64,000 nucleotides of DNA, taken from assembly GCA_020205615.1 (NCBI GenBank), contig CM035163.1:57447899-57511898 (forward strand), in the 5' to 3' direction. The notes beneath the pieces were generated by a model, which was given only the letters and a program-made list of their open reading frames with translations, ran no database searches and was not told the origin of the DNA. The position numbers were made by a program, and so were the translations under genes. Shown here piece after piece: positions 34,871 to 47,443 of this stretch (the first letter of the stretch is position 1; each line of letters opens with the position of its first letter). The stretch comes from Panax quinquefolius. Its lineage: Eukaryota; Streptophyta; Magnoliopsida; Apiales; Araliaceae.

Positions 34871-37800
34871 ATTCTATCCACGGAATCATCATTACTGTAT
34901 ACTTACCTTTATGTCTATCATTCAATATTTATTCCACTTATAATTCCTTTTTAGGAATAAAAATAATTTTTGGGCTCAACCTAAGTTTTATTTAACTTAT
35001 CTTGACCCATAATTTCCTTAGGAAACATAGTCCCATATCCATACATTTAACGCAAAATTAAGACTTTGAATTAATGTATTCTCCCCTCCTTATAAGATTC
35101 GATCTTACAAATCTTGATCCATTCTTTATTCACAAATTCATAAAAATTGAATCTACACACTTAATAATAACATTTAAATCAAATCGTTAAACACATAGAA
35201 TATTTATCTATCCAATTTTTTTATACCCTTAGTATTTTAACCAAGCTGTGACCTTTATGGTTCAACCACAACATCTCACAATTATACCTATTGGGTTGGA
35301 ACCAACAAATTGACGTCCCTACAGAAAATCTGGCTTTGATGCCTTCTCTTTTACTAATTTGTTGTCAAATTCTGTCTTTATATCTTATCACCCCGTCTCT
35401 ATTTATCATCTTATTCAAGATGTATCCTCCTTCTCGTGACCTTTTCCAATAACTAACGCTTCTGGATAGAGTTAGCTGAAACTCTTATCTCAATCTTAAA
35501 TTTATTAAAATCTTTTATCAGTACCTCGTTTTTTCATTTATCTTTTAATATTATGGTTAAATGTTTCCTCCTTCATATATCACAAATCCAGATACCATTT
35601 ACACTTATGGTAATCAATTATACCTCTTATTTCTAGATACAACTAATTCATTTCTTTGTTTGAATTACTTTATCATAACTAGTAATAATGATATTTTTAA
35701 ATCATTTTTTTTACTTCTCAAATTTATCTCTAACTTTCTTCACTTCAGATTATCAATCCTAGTGATTTATTCAACTATTTCTTCTGCTATGGTTGTCTAA
35801 TTTAACGCAAATCTTAAATTTTTGATATAAAGTAACCTTATTTACCTTTACTTCTTATTGTTGTTTTAATCAACCAATTCTTCTACCAAGATTATCGAAC
35901 CCACAACTAATCTTCTTCTTTGGATATAAGGTAACCTTAATCATTTTCACCTCCTTTCCTAGCTGACTTTTCATCATTAACAAATTTCTTTTTGACCAGA
36001 AGAATACTATAACCAAGCACCATCTTTTATTATTAAGAATTAAAATTTTATTCAAATCTTTTATAGTATCTTTCAAAATACTTTTTAGACTTATCATTAA
36101 CTCATGTTCTACAATAATTCATCATATTTGATGCATCATTTTCTCCTGTTTACTAAACATATTTTTTTTACACTTTGGAAATACCTTCCCATTTTAAAAT
36201 ATATTATATCAACAAGTTTCATAAATTACACATCAGTTCATCTTACTACTATTATTACATAATGTACATATCCCTAAATCATAGACCAAAAGATAAAATC
36301 TATTATCTCTACCGAGCTTATACAAAAGTTGTAACCTCTACAATACATATAGATGTATTCACATATACTTTTCAAAATACTATCCAAACATTCTTACTAT
36401 TACAAATATTTCAAAACCTAACTTTTATCTTGGACGTTTCCGCTCCCTTCACCTGTTGGTTTGAATTTGAGACTTTGGTTCCCGTTTAGGTTAAGATTTT
36501 TGGGTTTTGGACAAAATTTAGCAATGTGTCCCTCCATCCCGCAATTGAAACACCTCTTATTATTCCTATTATACTTCTACTATGGGCAACCATTTGATAA
36601 ATGCCCAATGTTTCCATAAGTAAAATATTGAGCCCCTCGAAACATACATATCCCTCTGTGCTTCTTCTTACAAATACGATAACCTTCATCCCTTTGACTG
36701 GTGCTACTATTTCCCTTTTCCCCAGAGTTATTTAAAAAATTAACATTCCTCTTTCTTTTACGATCTCCCTTCGTTTGACATTGTCTTAACACCTCATTTC
36801 CTTATTCCCCAGTCCCCTTCAATTTTGATGGTCCTACTAATTTAAAAACCAAGGTAATCCTAAAAGTATTAGGTTCAACTTCTGGTAGATCCCCTGACCT
36901 CCATCGTGAAGTGTCTAGTAACACGTTTACCAACTGTTGAGTTAGGTTTGTCTCTAACTGGTGTCTGTCAATCCTTGCCGGTGAGGCCATTTATCTATAA
37001 ATAGTAATTAACTAAATATAAGCATAACAATTAATTAGTTTGACAAACAAGGTCTATATATTCAATTACATTCTATATATTCCAAGAAAATTGACCAACT
37101 AATGATTTATAAAATTTCACTAGTTTTCTCCCGACGAATTCTTACACTAAGAACACCATACTATTACAAACTACAACTCTTCTACTACCCTCTATTCCCC
37201 TTAGCCTCTCATGCTCTTCATTCCCTTCTCTTTACTTAACCTTGATACTATCGATCATCCCTTTTGTGGATATTCAAAATTTCTCCAGCGTCTACTTAAA
37301 AATCTATACAATTTCTTCTCTTTGTAATGTTACTCCAATTTCTTTTCCTTCATCTTCTTTTGTCCCTCATTCTGGCTCTATATAAGTTTTATAAAAACTT
37401 CAATCTCCCTCTTCACTTATCTCCAACTTCGGTACTCTTCATGAGCATTCTCTAAATCTACCACATATTTGTCTTTTATAGCTTCAACTACTTAGTTGTA
37501 AACTACTTCCCTTGATACTTCCTCTATTCTATCCTTTAAATCATTCTTCCTTTCTATAACTTATTATGGTTCAATTACTACCTCAGGTAAAACAATCAGC
37601 TCTCCTCTCAGTATATGAATACAATTATCTCCTTCACTTACCAAACATATCACTTCAATATCATTAACCTATATAAACAATCTATTCCTCCAACTCCGAC
37701 TGATAAATTTTCTTAATTCATCTCCTACAAACTTATCTTTAGTTTGTCTCTTTATTACTGCTCTCTCCCTGATACTAAGTCTCTTATTGTCTTCACAATA

Positions 37801-38107
37801 GTTTCTAAACTCCTTGCCATATCCAACTCCCAATCTCACTCTTCCAGGTAACTTCCTAGATCCATCACCATCTTATTTCTTACAACCTTAAATATCTTCA
37901 TATATTACAAAGACCTTTTATCTCCATACCTCCTCATTTCTTACAACTTCCCTTTGTCTATTATAGACATTCCTAATATCTCCAAAATACTTCAATGCAA
38001 TGAGTATCTAACTCATTCCTTATCTCTAAGTTTATCTCCTTATTACCTTCACTACAATCTCTCAGGTCATATCCTAAGGTATTCCTACCCTAGCTCTATA
38101 ACCTACA
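34871..38107 (-). other. Element D internal region, mostly non-coding
   Basis: About 3.2 kb, T/C-rich on the plus strand. The only recognisable coding remnant is the gag piece at 36486-36990. No protease, RT, RNase H or integrase signature on either strand. Phrases such as AATTTCTCC, CTCCTTC and TTATCTCC recur without regular period. Confidence 0.75.
36486..36990 (-). pseudogene. Element D gag remnant with zinc knuckles
   Basis: On the minus strand, frames 36990-36802, 36792-36580 and 36689-36486 overlap. Near 36500-36550 one frame reads CFNCGMEGHIAKFC, a perfect CX2CX4HX4C knuckle. Upstream, a second degraded knuckle reads FTYGNIGHLSNGC. Knuckles of this type bind retrotransposon RNA in Gag. 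The frames are too short for a working Gag and no pol follows, so this is a relic of an autonomous ancestor, consistent with a LARD. Confidence 0.7.
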
Positions 38108-38119
38108 GTTCTGATACCA
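38108..38119 (-). other. Primer-binding site of element D
   Basis: The minus strand reads TGGTATCAGAAC five bases from the 5' LTR. It matches the initiator tRNA-Met complement at 11 of 12 bases. Confidence 0.85.
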
Positions 38120-38124
38120 AATTA

Positions 38125-41100
38125 TGACGCCCCCAAATTCTCTACATTCACTGTAACCAATTTGGTGCTCACGTAAATATTCTATAAGATAATAATTCCT
38201 ATAAATCCAAGATTCACATGACTCATAGTAAATAGTAGTTCTCGTCACAACAATCATTATAACTGAGTACCCTCACTTGGATGTACAGGTTCAATATCTT
38301 ATAGATATTTCTTCCATATCTATAATTCTTATATATATTTGACTTCCACAGTATTAATGTTAGAGTTCTTGGAACTGAGTGAAGCGCTACCTCAGTGCAT
38401 CAGAGAGCCAATGTATGTTAACACTATCATTCAGATATATATAATTCATATAGATACTGTACACTTTTCTAATTCCATTAGAATAACAACTAAATACTGT
38501 AAACTAATATTACATTAAACAAATAATATACAATTATTATTACATTATAGTTTTCAACAAATATCCATGTCTTAAGCCTTTTATCCACAATACCGGAACT
38601 TCTGGAATATATTCTTTTCTATCTGTAAATGAAGAAAATATTTGAGGATGAGCTACAGAAAGCTCAACAAGTTTTGAACAATAAACGAATGTTATACATA
38701 TATCAATTCTAAAATAAATGAACATAAAGTTTAGAGTAGTGTCATAAATATATACTGAGGTTTATCTGCCAAAGCCTGCACATTACGAGTTATTGTCAGT
38801 CCTATAGACTTATCAACCCGGGTTAATCCGCTCAACCAAACAAAACTAGGAATATGCATATCATCCTCTATGTACTGTCCGATCATTGCTATAAATATCG
38901 GAGACAGTTTACTACCGATCATTGCTATAAATGTCGGAGACAACTCCTCACTGCCAAGGACAACCATAATTGTCCATCGACAGCTCCTCACTGCCGGTTC
39001 TAATAATGTCAGTATATATATCGGTACCATATAAAATTTCTTTTTCACAAACTATACTTTTATACATTAGTACCTAACAAAATTGGTTTCTTACAAACTA
39101 TGCTTTTATACATTAGTACCAAACAAAATTGGTTTCTCACAAACTATGCTTTGATATCAAATCAAACGAAATTTTCCATAATAATAATCCATATGACTTG
39201 GTTATGTTTGAACAAGAATTCATAACCTTTGAATATCAGAATTTATAAACACTATATATTACCAGATCATAACTGATAAATATAATATTTTCATTTAATA
39301 ATATAATTTAAATGAAACTGGCCTTTGAAATATGAGGTTTGCACAAAATGCAGAAAAACTTGCCTGCCCAACGATCAGCTAATTTATAACACTCAAAATT
39401 GTCTACGCAACCTAAATATGTTCATTGCAATAATTAGAACCAATAACAATTGATATTTAATCAATTTAATAGTGTCTGGGTTGTATTCGATATCTATTCG
39501 GTGTTTTATAACTTGATCGGATAGTTATTGTATTGTCTTTCGAGTAAACTTTGTCTAAGAGTTTACATATTACTTTAAGTATTATTTATAATAATTTCTA
39601 GAGGCTTAAAACTATTTCTCAATGATTAATATTAATTTTAACTAATTTATTAATAATCAAAATGACTTTAGAGTCATTAATATTATTTTTAAGCAATTAA
39701 TTTTCATTCATAATGATTTTTAAATCATCAATATACCTTTCAAATGATTTACTATTATTGATAATGATTTTCTATCATTAGTTTCATTTTTAAATAATTT
39801 ATAATTATTTTAAAATAACTTATTATTATTATTATCTAATTTAAAATGATTTTATCAATCATTAATATAATTAGTAATCATTCATAATAATTATTAAATC
39901 ATCAATAATATCTTTAAATAATTTATTATCAACGATAATGATTTTTAAATAATTAGTTTTCATTTATTATTATTTAAAATAATTTCTTATCATTTTACTA
40001 AATTATTAAATAGCATTATTAATTAATTTTATTATCATTAATATTCAAATAAATTTAATATTAATGAAATTTCATGTTAAAATAATAAAACATATTTATC
40101 ATAATTTAAAATGTATTTTAGGAATTAATTATTAATTTATAATAATTATTTGATATTTATTTCTATTTATAATATTATTTTTATTAATTTTAAATCAAAC
40201 TGTCGCTAAAGGTTACTTATAGTGACAGAACTGTCACTATTGGCGTCATTCACCAACTGAAGAACACGAAAGTCAATGCCCAGGTGATGGGTTTGACCCG
40301 CTTTAATTTCCAACTGATTGTGTTTTTGATCATGAAAATAGTTGAAGGGTGTAGTACTGATGTAGTACTATGGACATAAAATAACTGAGTGATCTAATTG
40401 CATCATATAAGCAAATTATAGATGGTCAAACTACCCCTCAAGACTTGATCTTGAGGTTCTGGGTACCCAGAAACTCGATCAGTGTCAAACCTCCTACTTC
40501 AACATCCAATAACTTGGATCCTAGGTATTAGATATGTGTTATAAGGTAACCATTATATAGTATACATGTCATACTACACTAATAAAACATCTAAAGGTGC
40601 ATAACAACATCAGAGGATCAGAATTTAGACGGTCAAACTGACTGTCAGACGTGTCCAAGAACTTTTATGGGTTACCTAGAAATCTAGGTTTCCAATTTCG
40701 GGGCCCTACTTTTAATCCATCATATCTTGCACTAGGTTGATGTAATGAGTGATCTATTAGCATGGACTGGTAGTCTACATGACAGGGTTCAAGAGTGTTT
40801 CACTTATATGGTCCAAACACTTGTCAAATTGAAGATCAGAACCTTTAAACATCTTGTCAGACACTGTTCTTGAGTTCTGGGTTTTCCAGAATTTATAAAC
40901 CTGATCGGTCAACGGATTTTGACCACTAATATCTTGCAGGCTTTACACCCTATGATACTGTTTTCACTTCTAGATTACTAAGCTCACAACATACTACAAT
41001 TATAATACATAAAACAACTCAAACCATTAACAGACTCGGATCTAAGGCGCCTGATAGACATATTTTTAGGGTTCTTGACTAGTTTCTCAAATCTTCATTT

Positions 41101-41162
41101 TGAAGCTTTTAAATGTTATGGATTGGTGTTTTAACAACCAATATCACTTATTAACATGTTAT

Positions 41163-41205
<43 letters not shown>

Positions 41206-42271
41206 ATTCAATCACAACTTTTAATATAACATCCAAGATCTAAAGTTAGGGTTTGTATTCTTACCTTTTTAGACCAATTCTTGATTTGTGCTTTCTGATT
41301 CTGATTTTGTGTTGCTATGAACTGATTGGGGGTTGTAATATGAATTATTTTAAGTCTAGAATTCGTGAGTCTAGAGAGGAGAAGGATAGCTACACTTGGC
41401 CATTTAAAGTAAAGGGTAAATGGATTTTAATCCATCTTAAGTATGATTCATTGTATCTAATTGTTGCTAGATGTCATGTTATGGCTGATGTAGTATAATT
41501 TAACACATGTGGTAAATCTTTAGAGTGGTGAGTCATAGATTTGGCTTTATCACTTAAAATGGAAAAGAAAGGGTATTTTAGTAACTTCTTATGTACTAAG
41601 GGTACTTTTATGATTTCCCATTCAACCTTGAGGTTAATTTGGTCACTTATATATTGGATTTAGACACATGGCAAATCTTGGTGGTGAGTCACCAAGATTT
41701 GTGTTTATCTTTTGTTAAAAGATGAGCTCGAGGGTATTTTGGTCTTTTTTCCCCTACTAAAGGTATCTTGGTAATTTCCATATTGTCCATAGGGTCATTT
41801 TATTCATTTCACATATTTCCCTAATATTTTTAATCCTTATATTTTGATAACCAGTATTAGGGTTACCTAATTAGATTTTAGGGTTCCAAAATTAAAATCA
41901 GGGTTTGTCGATTAGGGTTTGGTAATCCGAGTTAGGGTTTCCTAAATTGAAAATTAGGGTTTCCCAGTATTCGATTATGGTTTCTAATCCCTAATTAGGA
42001 TTTATTAAGTTTTTACCATAACCGATCAATCACTGATCATCAATTCTATATCGTACAAACACATATTCATCAATACAATTGTTGTAACTGTATTTTCTAC
42101 CAAATCCCTATCCAGACTTAAGGTTAGGGCTTCTATTCTCTGTTAAGCACAACTCTATTCATATTTCTTAGTCAATACATAAATTGACCACTTCTCTAGA
42201 CTCGTATTACAGATACTTAACAAAATATTGATATATAAAAAAAATTATTCGTAAAATTTCGGATCCTCACA
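38125..42271 (-). repeat. Element D 5' LTR (intact, 4.1 kb)
   Basis: 4147 bp, TGACGCCCCC... to ...GGATCCTCACA, uninterrupted. It holds the AT-rich palindrome block (about 39590-40190) and a (TA)n tract (41166-41202) that is absent or short in the other LTR copy. Unusually long for a plant LTR. The start matches the A/E LTR terminus. Confidence 0.92.
41166..41202. repeat. (TA)n microsatellite in D 5' LTR
   Basis: About 18 TA units. The equivalent position in the 3' LTR (near 17565) has only ATATATAT, so the tract expanded after insertion. Confidence 0.95.
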
Positions 42272-42276
42272 TGCTC

Positions 42277-42939
42277 CACCAATATTCACTTCTCTATCAA
42301 ACTGCAATTGAAGAGATGGAGAATAATGGTTTAGGATTCATTACCTTTGTGTTCAACTTTCTTTCTTCTTCCTTTTATTGGATTATCAAAGGACTAGCTC
42401 TTCTCACTTTTCTCTCAATTTACTTATGATAAGATGTTGGTGAAAAATGAACAAGCAATAAATGACCAATAACTTCTCTTATTTATAGATTTTCCAAGGG
42501 TAGGGCATAATAATCATTAAGCCCCACCTCCTTATTATTCCTTGCTTGTTCCCCACAACTCTTATCTCTTGCTTGGCCACCAAGTTGGCCAGCCATGACT
42601 CACCATGGGGGGCCCACATGGGTTACCCCATGGGTTTTCTTACCTGGTGCCCCATCGGTTTGATCCACGGGTCCGGTTCTTGGTTTGGGCTTAGGTTTTA
42701 ATTACATTGGGCTTGTATTATTAATGTTTGGGCCTTAACAAGTTTACACTTGGGTTTGCCCAATTCCTACAGAAATCCTACAAGTCCGTTACAATTAGCT
42801 TAAGACTTTTAACGTATAATCTTCGTATTCTTCTCGTATACTAATTCATGTAATCATTCATCATATACGATATACTATCTTTCATACATACTCATATAAT
42901 ACTTTGTATCATACTCGTATTCATAGCTTTGTATAATAC
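42277..42939. other. Unassigned DNA between D and H; possible LTR or promoter fragment
   Basis: No long frame. A minus-strand CTATAAATAAGAGAAG near 42472-42487 looks like a TATA box. The stretch from TGCTCC (42272) to CCTACA (about 42775) has TG...CA ends on the plus strand, so a short LTR is possible, but no second copy, primer site or polypurine tract is visible. Confidence 0.35.
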
Positions 42940-43749
42940 TGTCGACGTCGGGATTTTTATTTGTCCCTTTTCTATTCCTGTTCTTTGGTGTTCTCATTTT
43001 ATGTGAGATTTGTTTGAAATAACAAGTGAAAAAGGTCCGACATGTATCATGTCGACGATTTGACTGTAAGAGTCGTCAGTTGGTGTTTTTAACTAGTTGC
43101 ACCAACGCAACCGAGAAAAGGTTTGCACATTGACCTAGTGATGTGCTATTGCTAAACGGGTCTGTGAAACTGAGATTAATTTGGGTTCGTGGGCTTGATT
43201 ATGCGGAGGGAAGGTGTTAGGCACTCCCCGACATCCGTGTTGCCACGGTGACCGCCACTTTTCAAGAAACTATTATATGAATGTGTGTGTGTGTGTGGAT
43301 CAATGTGCAATTTATTTAGAAGTAGTGTGAGGCCTCGTTCGCACCTATATACAAAGGGTTTGAATTTATATTAAAATTTTAGTTTTAAACATGATATAGC
43401 AGTGAAGTTTTGTAAAAGAGGTTTTTTAAACCCTGTGCTCAATAGTAATTGAGACCTTTTCATACTTCCATTTTATTATTAAATGTTCGGCTTGTTTTCT
43501 TTTATTTTCGAGATGCGAAGAATCTTCGAGAAAATAATATATAGCAGTGTCGAACTCCTCATGGGCATGACATCCATCTAAGGAAATTCAAACACTGTGA
43601 AAATATACAAGCTGCTTACAGCTGAAAATGTCCATCACGGGAACTAAATCTAGATTCAGTAGACTGAATCTGTGATCACATGATTCCTAGGCTCGCATGA
43701 TGCCGCAGTTTATATTAAAAGCATTAAGCAGTTATATATATAAAAGTCA

Positions 43750-43750
<1 letters not shown>

Positions 43751-43793
<43 letters not shown>

Positions 43794-43854
43794 TGAGATA
43801 TGATCAACCACCACGAAGGACCTCCATGGGGATCAAAATGTAAATATATAAAAG

Positions 43855-43925
<71 letters not shown>

Positions 43926-44071
43926 GATCAACCACCACAAAGCACCTCCATGGGGATTAGAAATGTAAATAAAGTAGTAAATCACGATCAACCGCCACGA
44001 AGCAAACTCAAAGGATGAAATATAAATATAAAAGTAAAAAGGCCACGTAAGTAAACTGTGAGTTCGATGGA

Positions 44072-44122
<51 letters not shown>

Positions 44123-44196
44123 TTATATATATGAATCGTCATTTAAACTCTATTCGATGAGCACGAAATTGTGGTCATCGGATATAATCCCACAAC

Positions 44197-44242
<46 letters not shown>
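43751..44242. repeat. Cluster of (TA)n, (GA)n and (CA)n microsatellites
   Basis: TA runs at about 43752-43792, 43857-43892, 44075-44106 and 44199-44242; a GA run at 43892-43922; a CA run at 44106-44122. Between them lies a repeated phrase, GATCAACCACCACGAAG-like (43802, 43926, 43987), so the array is a tandem duplication of a microsatellite-bearing unit. Confidence 0.95.
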
Positions 44243-44248
<6 letters not shown>

Positions 44249-44657
44249 AAGTAAATGCTCCAGACATAAGTCTAGGCTCAATCGAGGCATAACTCGATAA
44301 TGTTAGTCCATATATAAAAATATATACATATGTAAGTATATATATATACAGATAGAAATGAAAATCATGGACCGAAGTCTGGGCATACACACACAACACG
44401 ACTCTCAATGCGAAGAATATTGTGTGCAAAGATGAAGAGAAATGCTTTATAGAGTGTGAGAAGGCTTACAGTGGGCTGCCAAGGCAGGCTTCTTTGATTC
44501 TAGATGGATAAAAACTTAACTCCCGCCGGTAAAATATAGCTATATGTGGGCTAACATGTGTTTAAAATGAGAAAGCACTCAATATGGGGTGTGTACAGAA
44601 CAAATTGGACAAGGCTTCCTCGCCTCTTTTTTCTTTTATAAATGGCCACCCCAATCT

Positions 44658-44669
44658 CTATATTTATAG
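44658..44669 (-). promoter_or_regulatory. TATA box of element H LTR
   Basis: CTATAAATATAG on the minus strand within the 3' LTR, in the orientation of gag-pol transcription. Confidence 0.5.
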
Positions 44670-45489
44670 ACCTGGGTGCCGCAGGTGCACCTACGGCTGC
44701 CAGGGGTTTCCCGACCTCTGTGGGTCCCACCGTCTCAAAGTACGTGCACTCGTGCACTGTGATGTCCGCTCGAACTTGCAGAACTTCAATCCAAGCATCC
44801 GAACAAGGTGTATAAGACCTTCTTCGGACTACTTTTGTCGAGAGTTACGCAATGACATGGGATTAGAGGTTGTACGAAGTCAGGAAGAGGGGCCCATGCC
44901 CATCAAATTCTATCCGGTGTGCTGCCACGCGTAATAGTCACTCGAGATTGGAACTCCTTGGCTCTTGTGGGATATTGTTGTGTAGAAATGTATGTATGAA
45001 ATATTGAGACGGCGCGCTGGGGTTGAGGTGGAAAGATGATGATTTTGCCCCTCACCGGGGTTATCTCTGGTTTGGGCTGATAGCAGACGTTGCTCAGGGT
45101 TACATCTGAGATTGGATTGCTGTAAGTGTTTGAATTCCGTAAGGTCATATTTAAGTGTGCCTGTCTTCCCGGTGTTATCTCCGAGTCTTTAGAATGAGTG
45201 CCTCGGTGGGAGGTCTGAGATTGAAGCTGATTGCATGCATTTAAAACAAGTAATTTCGGGGTCATCGCCGGAACTGCAACGACATTCCTTGCGGTTATCT
45301 CCAAGGATGAAACTCGGGGTTATCTCTGTGGTTGGAATTGATACTCCTGGTGTGTGTTCCGGGGTTGAGACTGAACTTTTAGTAGTATCTGGAATGGATG
45401 TGAGCTGTCTTCCAGGGTGATCTCTGAAAGACGAATCTGCCCTTCTGCAATGTTAGTAACATGTGTGCAAAAAATTTTGAGTGTCTACA

Positions 45490-45506
45490 GATGCCCCTCT
45501 TTATCA
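45490..45506 (-). other. Polypurine tract of element H
   Basis: The minus strand reads GATAAAGAGGGGCATC directly before the LTR start TGTAGACACTC. Confidence 0.75.
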
Positions 45507-47443
45507 TATTCATGCAATACAAAGCATGGATAGGATAAAGAATCCTAGACACTTGAAATGCAACAAGATAAACATGATGCTATTTGCAGCAACATGATGC
45601 AAATATATGATACATGTAGGTTGTTGGATTGTTTCCCAACATGATGGAATGATTGCCAGCTCCCTGTTAATCTTGCCGGTGATGACAATCAATGATGTCT
45701 TGGACATGCGATCCAAGTCTTCAAGAATGTTAACGTTGGGGTTATAACCAAAGCCTGGATCCCTGATATAGACTTTATTCTGAAGATGTGCCTCTCGTGT
45801 GCAAGAGATCTGTGGAGATAAAACTTTGTCTGTTTGAGGATGTGTATAAAAACCACAATCCTATCGGAGTTACTGCCAACAGTATGTATTGTCAGGGCTG
45901 CCTGACCTTCGCTGATGTGTGTATCACCGGATAGATCCATGTTGGGCAAATTGTCAAGGCTGCTTGACGTTCATTGATGTGTGTATCAATGGTTGCATTA
46001 CATTGTGACCCCCGCCGAGGAACATGTCAAGGATTCTTGACCTTTATTGATGCGTATATCAATGGTTGAATTGTGTTGTATCCCCCGCCGGGGAAAGTTA
46101 TGGATAAATGCACTGATAGACAAGATCATCGAATGACCTCCGATGCTTCGACGAGTTTACTTTCCATCGGTTGAAATGACATCAAGGCTGATTGACCTTC
46201 ATTGACACGTACATCAATGGTTGAATTGCGTTGTAACCCTCGCCGGGGATTCGTTCATAGACGAATAATGCGTTGTAACCCCCGCCGAGGATACGTGGAT
46301 GATTGAAAGTCTATGTTGTGACCCCCGCCGGGGATACTTTAACAACGTTTGAAATCGACGTTGTGACCCCCGCCGGGGAACACGTCTTTTAGGGTTACGA
46401 CCCTGTGTTTGGCGGCATCGGACCTTTGTGAGGTATTGACGAGCATGATTAACAAAAGTTGAGGTCACTGGTATAGTATACCTTGCATTCAGGCAAATAC
46501 CAATGAGTGACATGTGAAGCCAAAGTTTGGCTCGTGAAAACCAAGATTTCAGGCTACTCCGCTCAATCGCGTAGCATTTTTATTCCTGATTTGGCCTTTT
46601 CTACTTGTGAAACTTCCTTTGCAACTCGAACTGAATTGAGTCGAAGGGGTGGGACCCATACAGGGGTGCCGCAAGTACACATGCGGTAGCTGCAGGTGGA
46701 CCTGCGGCCAACCGTGGGTATGTAATGCCTACGGGTTGCTTTCATAAGTCACTTTCAAGTTGCACCGCGAAGGAAATCCAAGAGCTCTTCTTCAGATCTG
46801 CTGAGTTCGGGTGACTTTCTACAAATTCTACTACCTTACAAGTGATCTTCACTGTCTTGGTAACGTATGCATGTATTCTTTTCCAGTTTCTATTCGTTTG
46901 AAAATGACTTATCACATGAAATGCATTTAAACACATAGTAGTGAATATGCATGCTGATATGACTTGATAAAAAATATTCAACAAAGTAAATTTAGTATTA
47001 AACATGCTAAACATAATAATGTGAAAAAATTTGACTTTTGAAACAGTCAAATTGGCACCTTTTACTGTCATTTCTTATCCTATTTGAGGACAAATGAGTA
47101 AAGGTAGAAAAGCAAAATAATCCTGGTAATTAGACTACACTTATAGATTTTTTACTATGATGTATTAATACATGTAGGATGTATATAACTGCGGGTAGGT
47201 GTGCTACTGAATGGCCACCTAGTTCTACCAATGTGAATGTCGACAATCCTATTTACAAAGGGGACTATGGAAAAATTTTCCAAAACGTAGGCATTTGGTA
47301 GTCATGCATTTTAACTCTACTGTATACGTATGTTAAAATAATACATGCATGCATGTAGTCATAAAAATGCATTTTGAAAAGCTCCAGGTTAAACATTACC
47401 ACACCCTTTCTGAGGTGATTTGGAGACTTGTTGTCCAGATATT
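45507..47443. other. Element H 3' untranslated spacer
   Basis: Non-coding. It contains the GCCGGGG tandem repeats (45900-46380). A 46563-46745 region is rich in GGTGCCGCAAGT and CTGCGG phrases that also occur in H's LTR near 44675-44705. No further gene seen. Confidence 0.6.
45900..46380. repeat. Tandem repeats with TTGTGACCCCCGCCGGGGA core
   Basis: Six copies of the core, near 46005, 46077, 46231, 46273, 46316 and 46360. Longer units at 45900-46235 also include CTTGACCTTCATTGATG and a GTATCAATGGTTGAATTG phrase. GC-rich cores stand out in AT-rich surroundings. Tat/Ogre elements are known to carry tandem repeats in this region. Confidence 0.85.

Larger units (their letters stand above)
14562..42271 (-). 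mobile_element. Element D: LARD-like non-autonomous LTR element, interrupted by E and F
   Basis: Reconstructed from two LTRs of about 4.1 kb around a 3.3-kb interior. The right LTR is 38125-42271. The left LTR is cut in two by element E: 14562-17707 matches 38125-41336, and 33914-34851 matches 41337-42271. A primer-binding site (38108-38119) and a polypurine tract (34852-34870) fix the minus orientation. The interior has no protease, RT or integrase, only a gag zinc-knuckle remnant. LTRs over 4 kb with about 3.3 kb of mostly non-coding interior fit the LARD class (large retrotransposon derivatives). The likely target duplication is AGCTC/TGCTC. Confidence 0.85.
42940..45489 (-). repeat. Element H 3' LTR
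   Basis: 2550 bp, plus-strand TGTCGACGTCGGG... to ...GAGTGTCTACA, directly followed by a pyrimidine tract (polypurine on the minus strand). It holds the phrase GGAGGGAAGGTGTTAGGCAC near 43205, a wording I associate with Ogre/Tat elements, and a TATA box at 44658-44669. Short frames at 43800-44430 are products of microsatellites. Boundary inferred from structure; no second LTR in the window. Confidence 0.75.

Noticed and set aside
42272..42775. Possible 504-bp LTR with TG...CA ends and a TATA box
   Set aside because: No second copy, primer site, polypurine tract or target duplication; kept only as a note in the 42277-42939 entry.
43800..44430. Reading frames of 70-95 residues rich in IYIYIY and RERERE
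   Set aside because: They are translations of TA and GA microsatellites in H's LTR.
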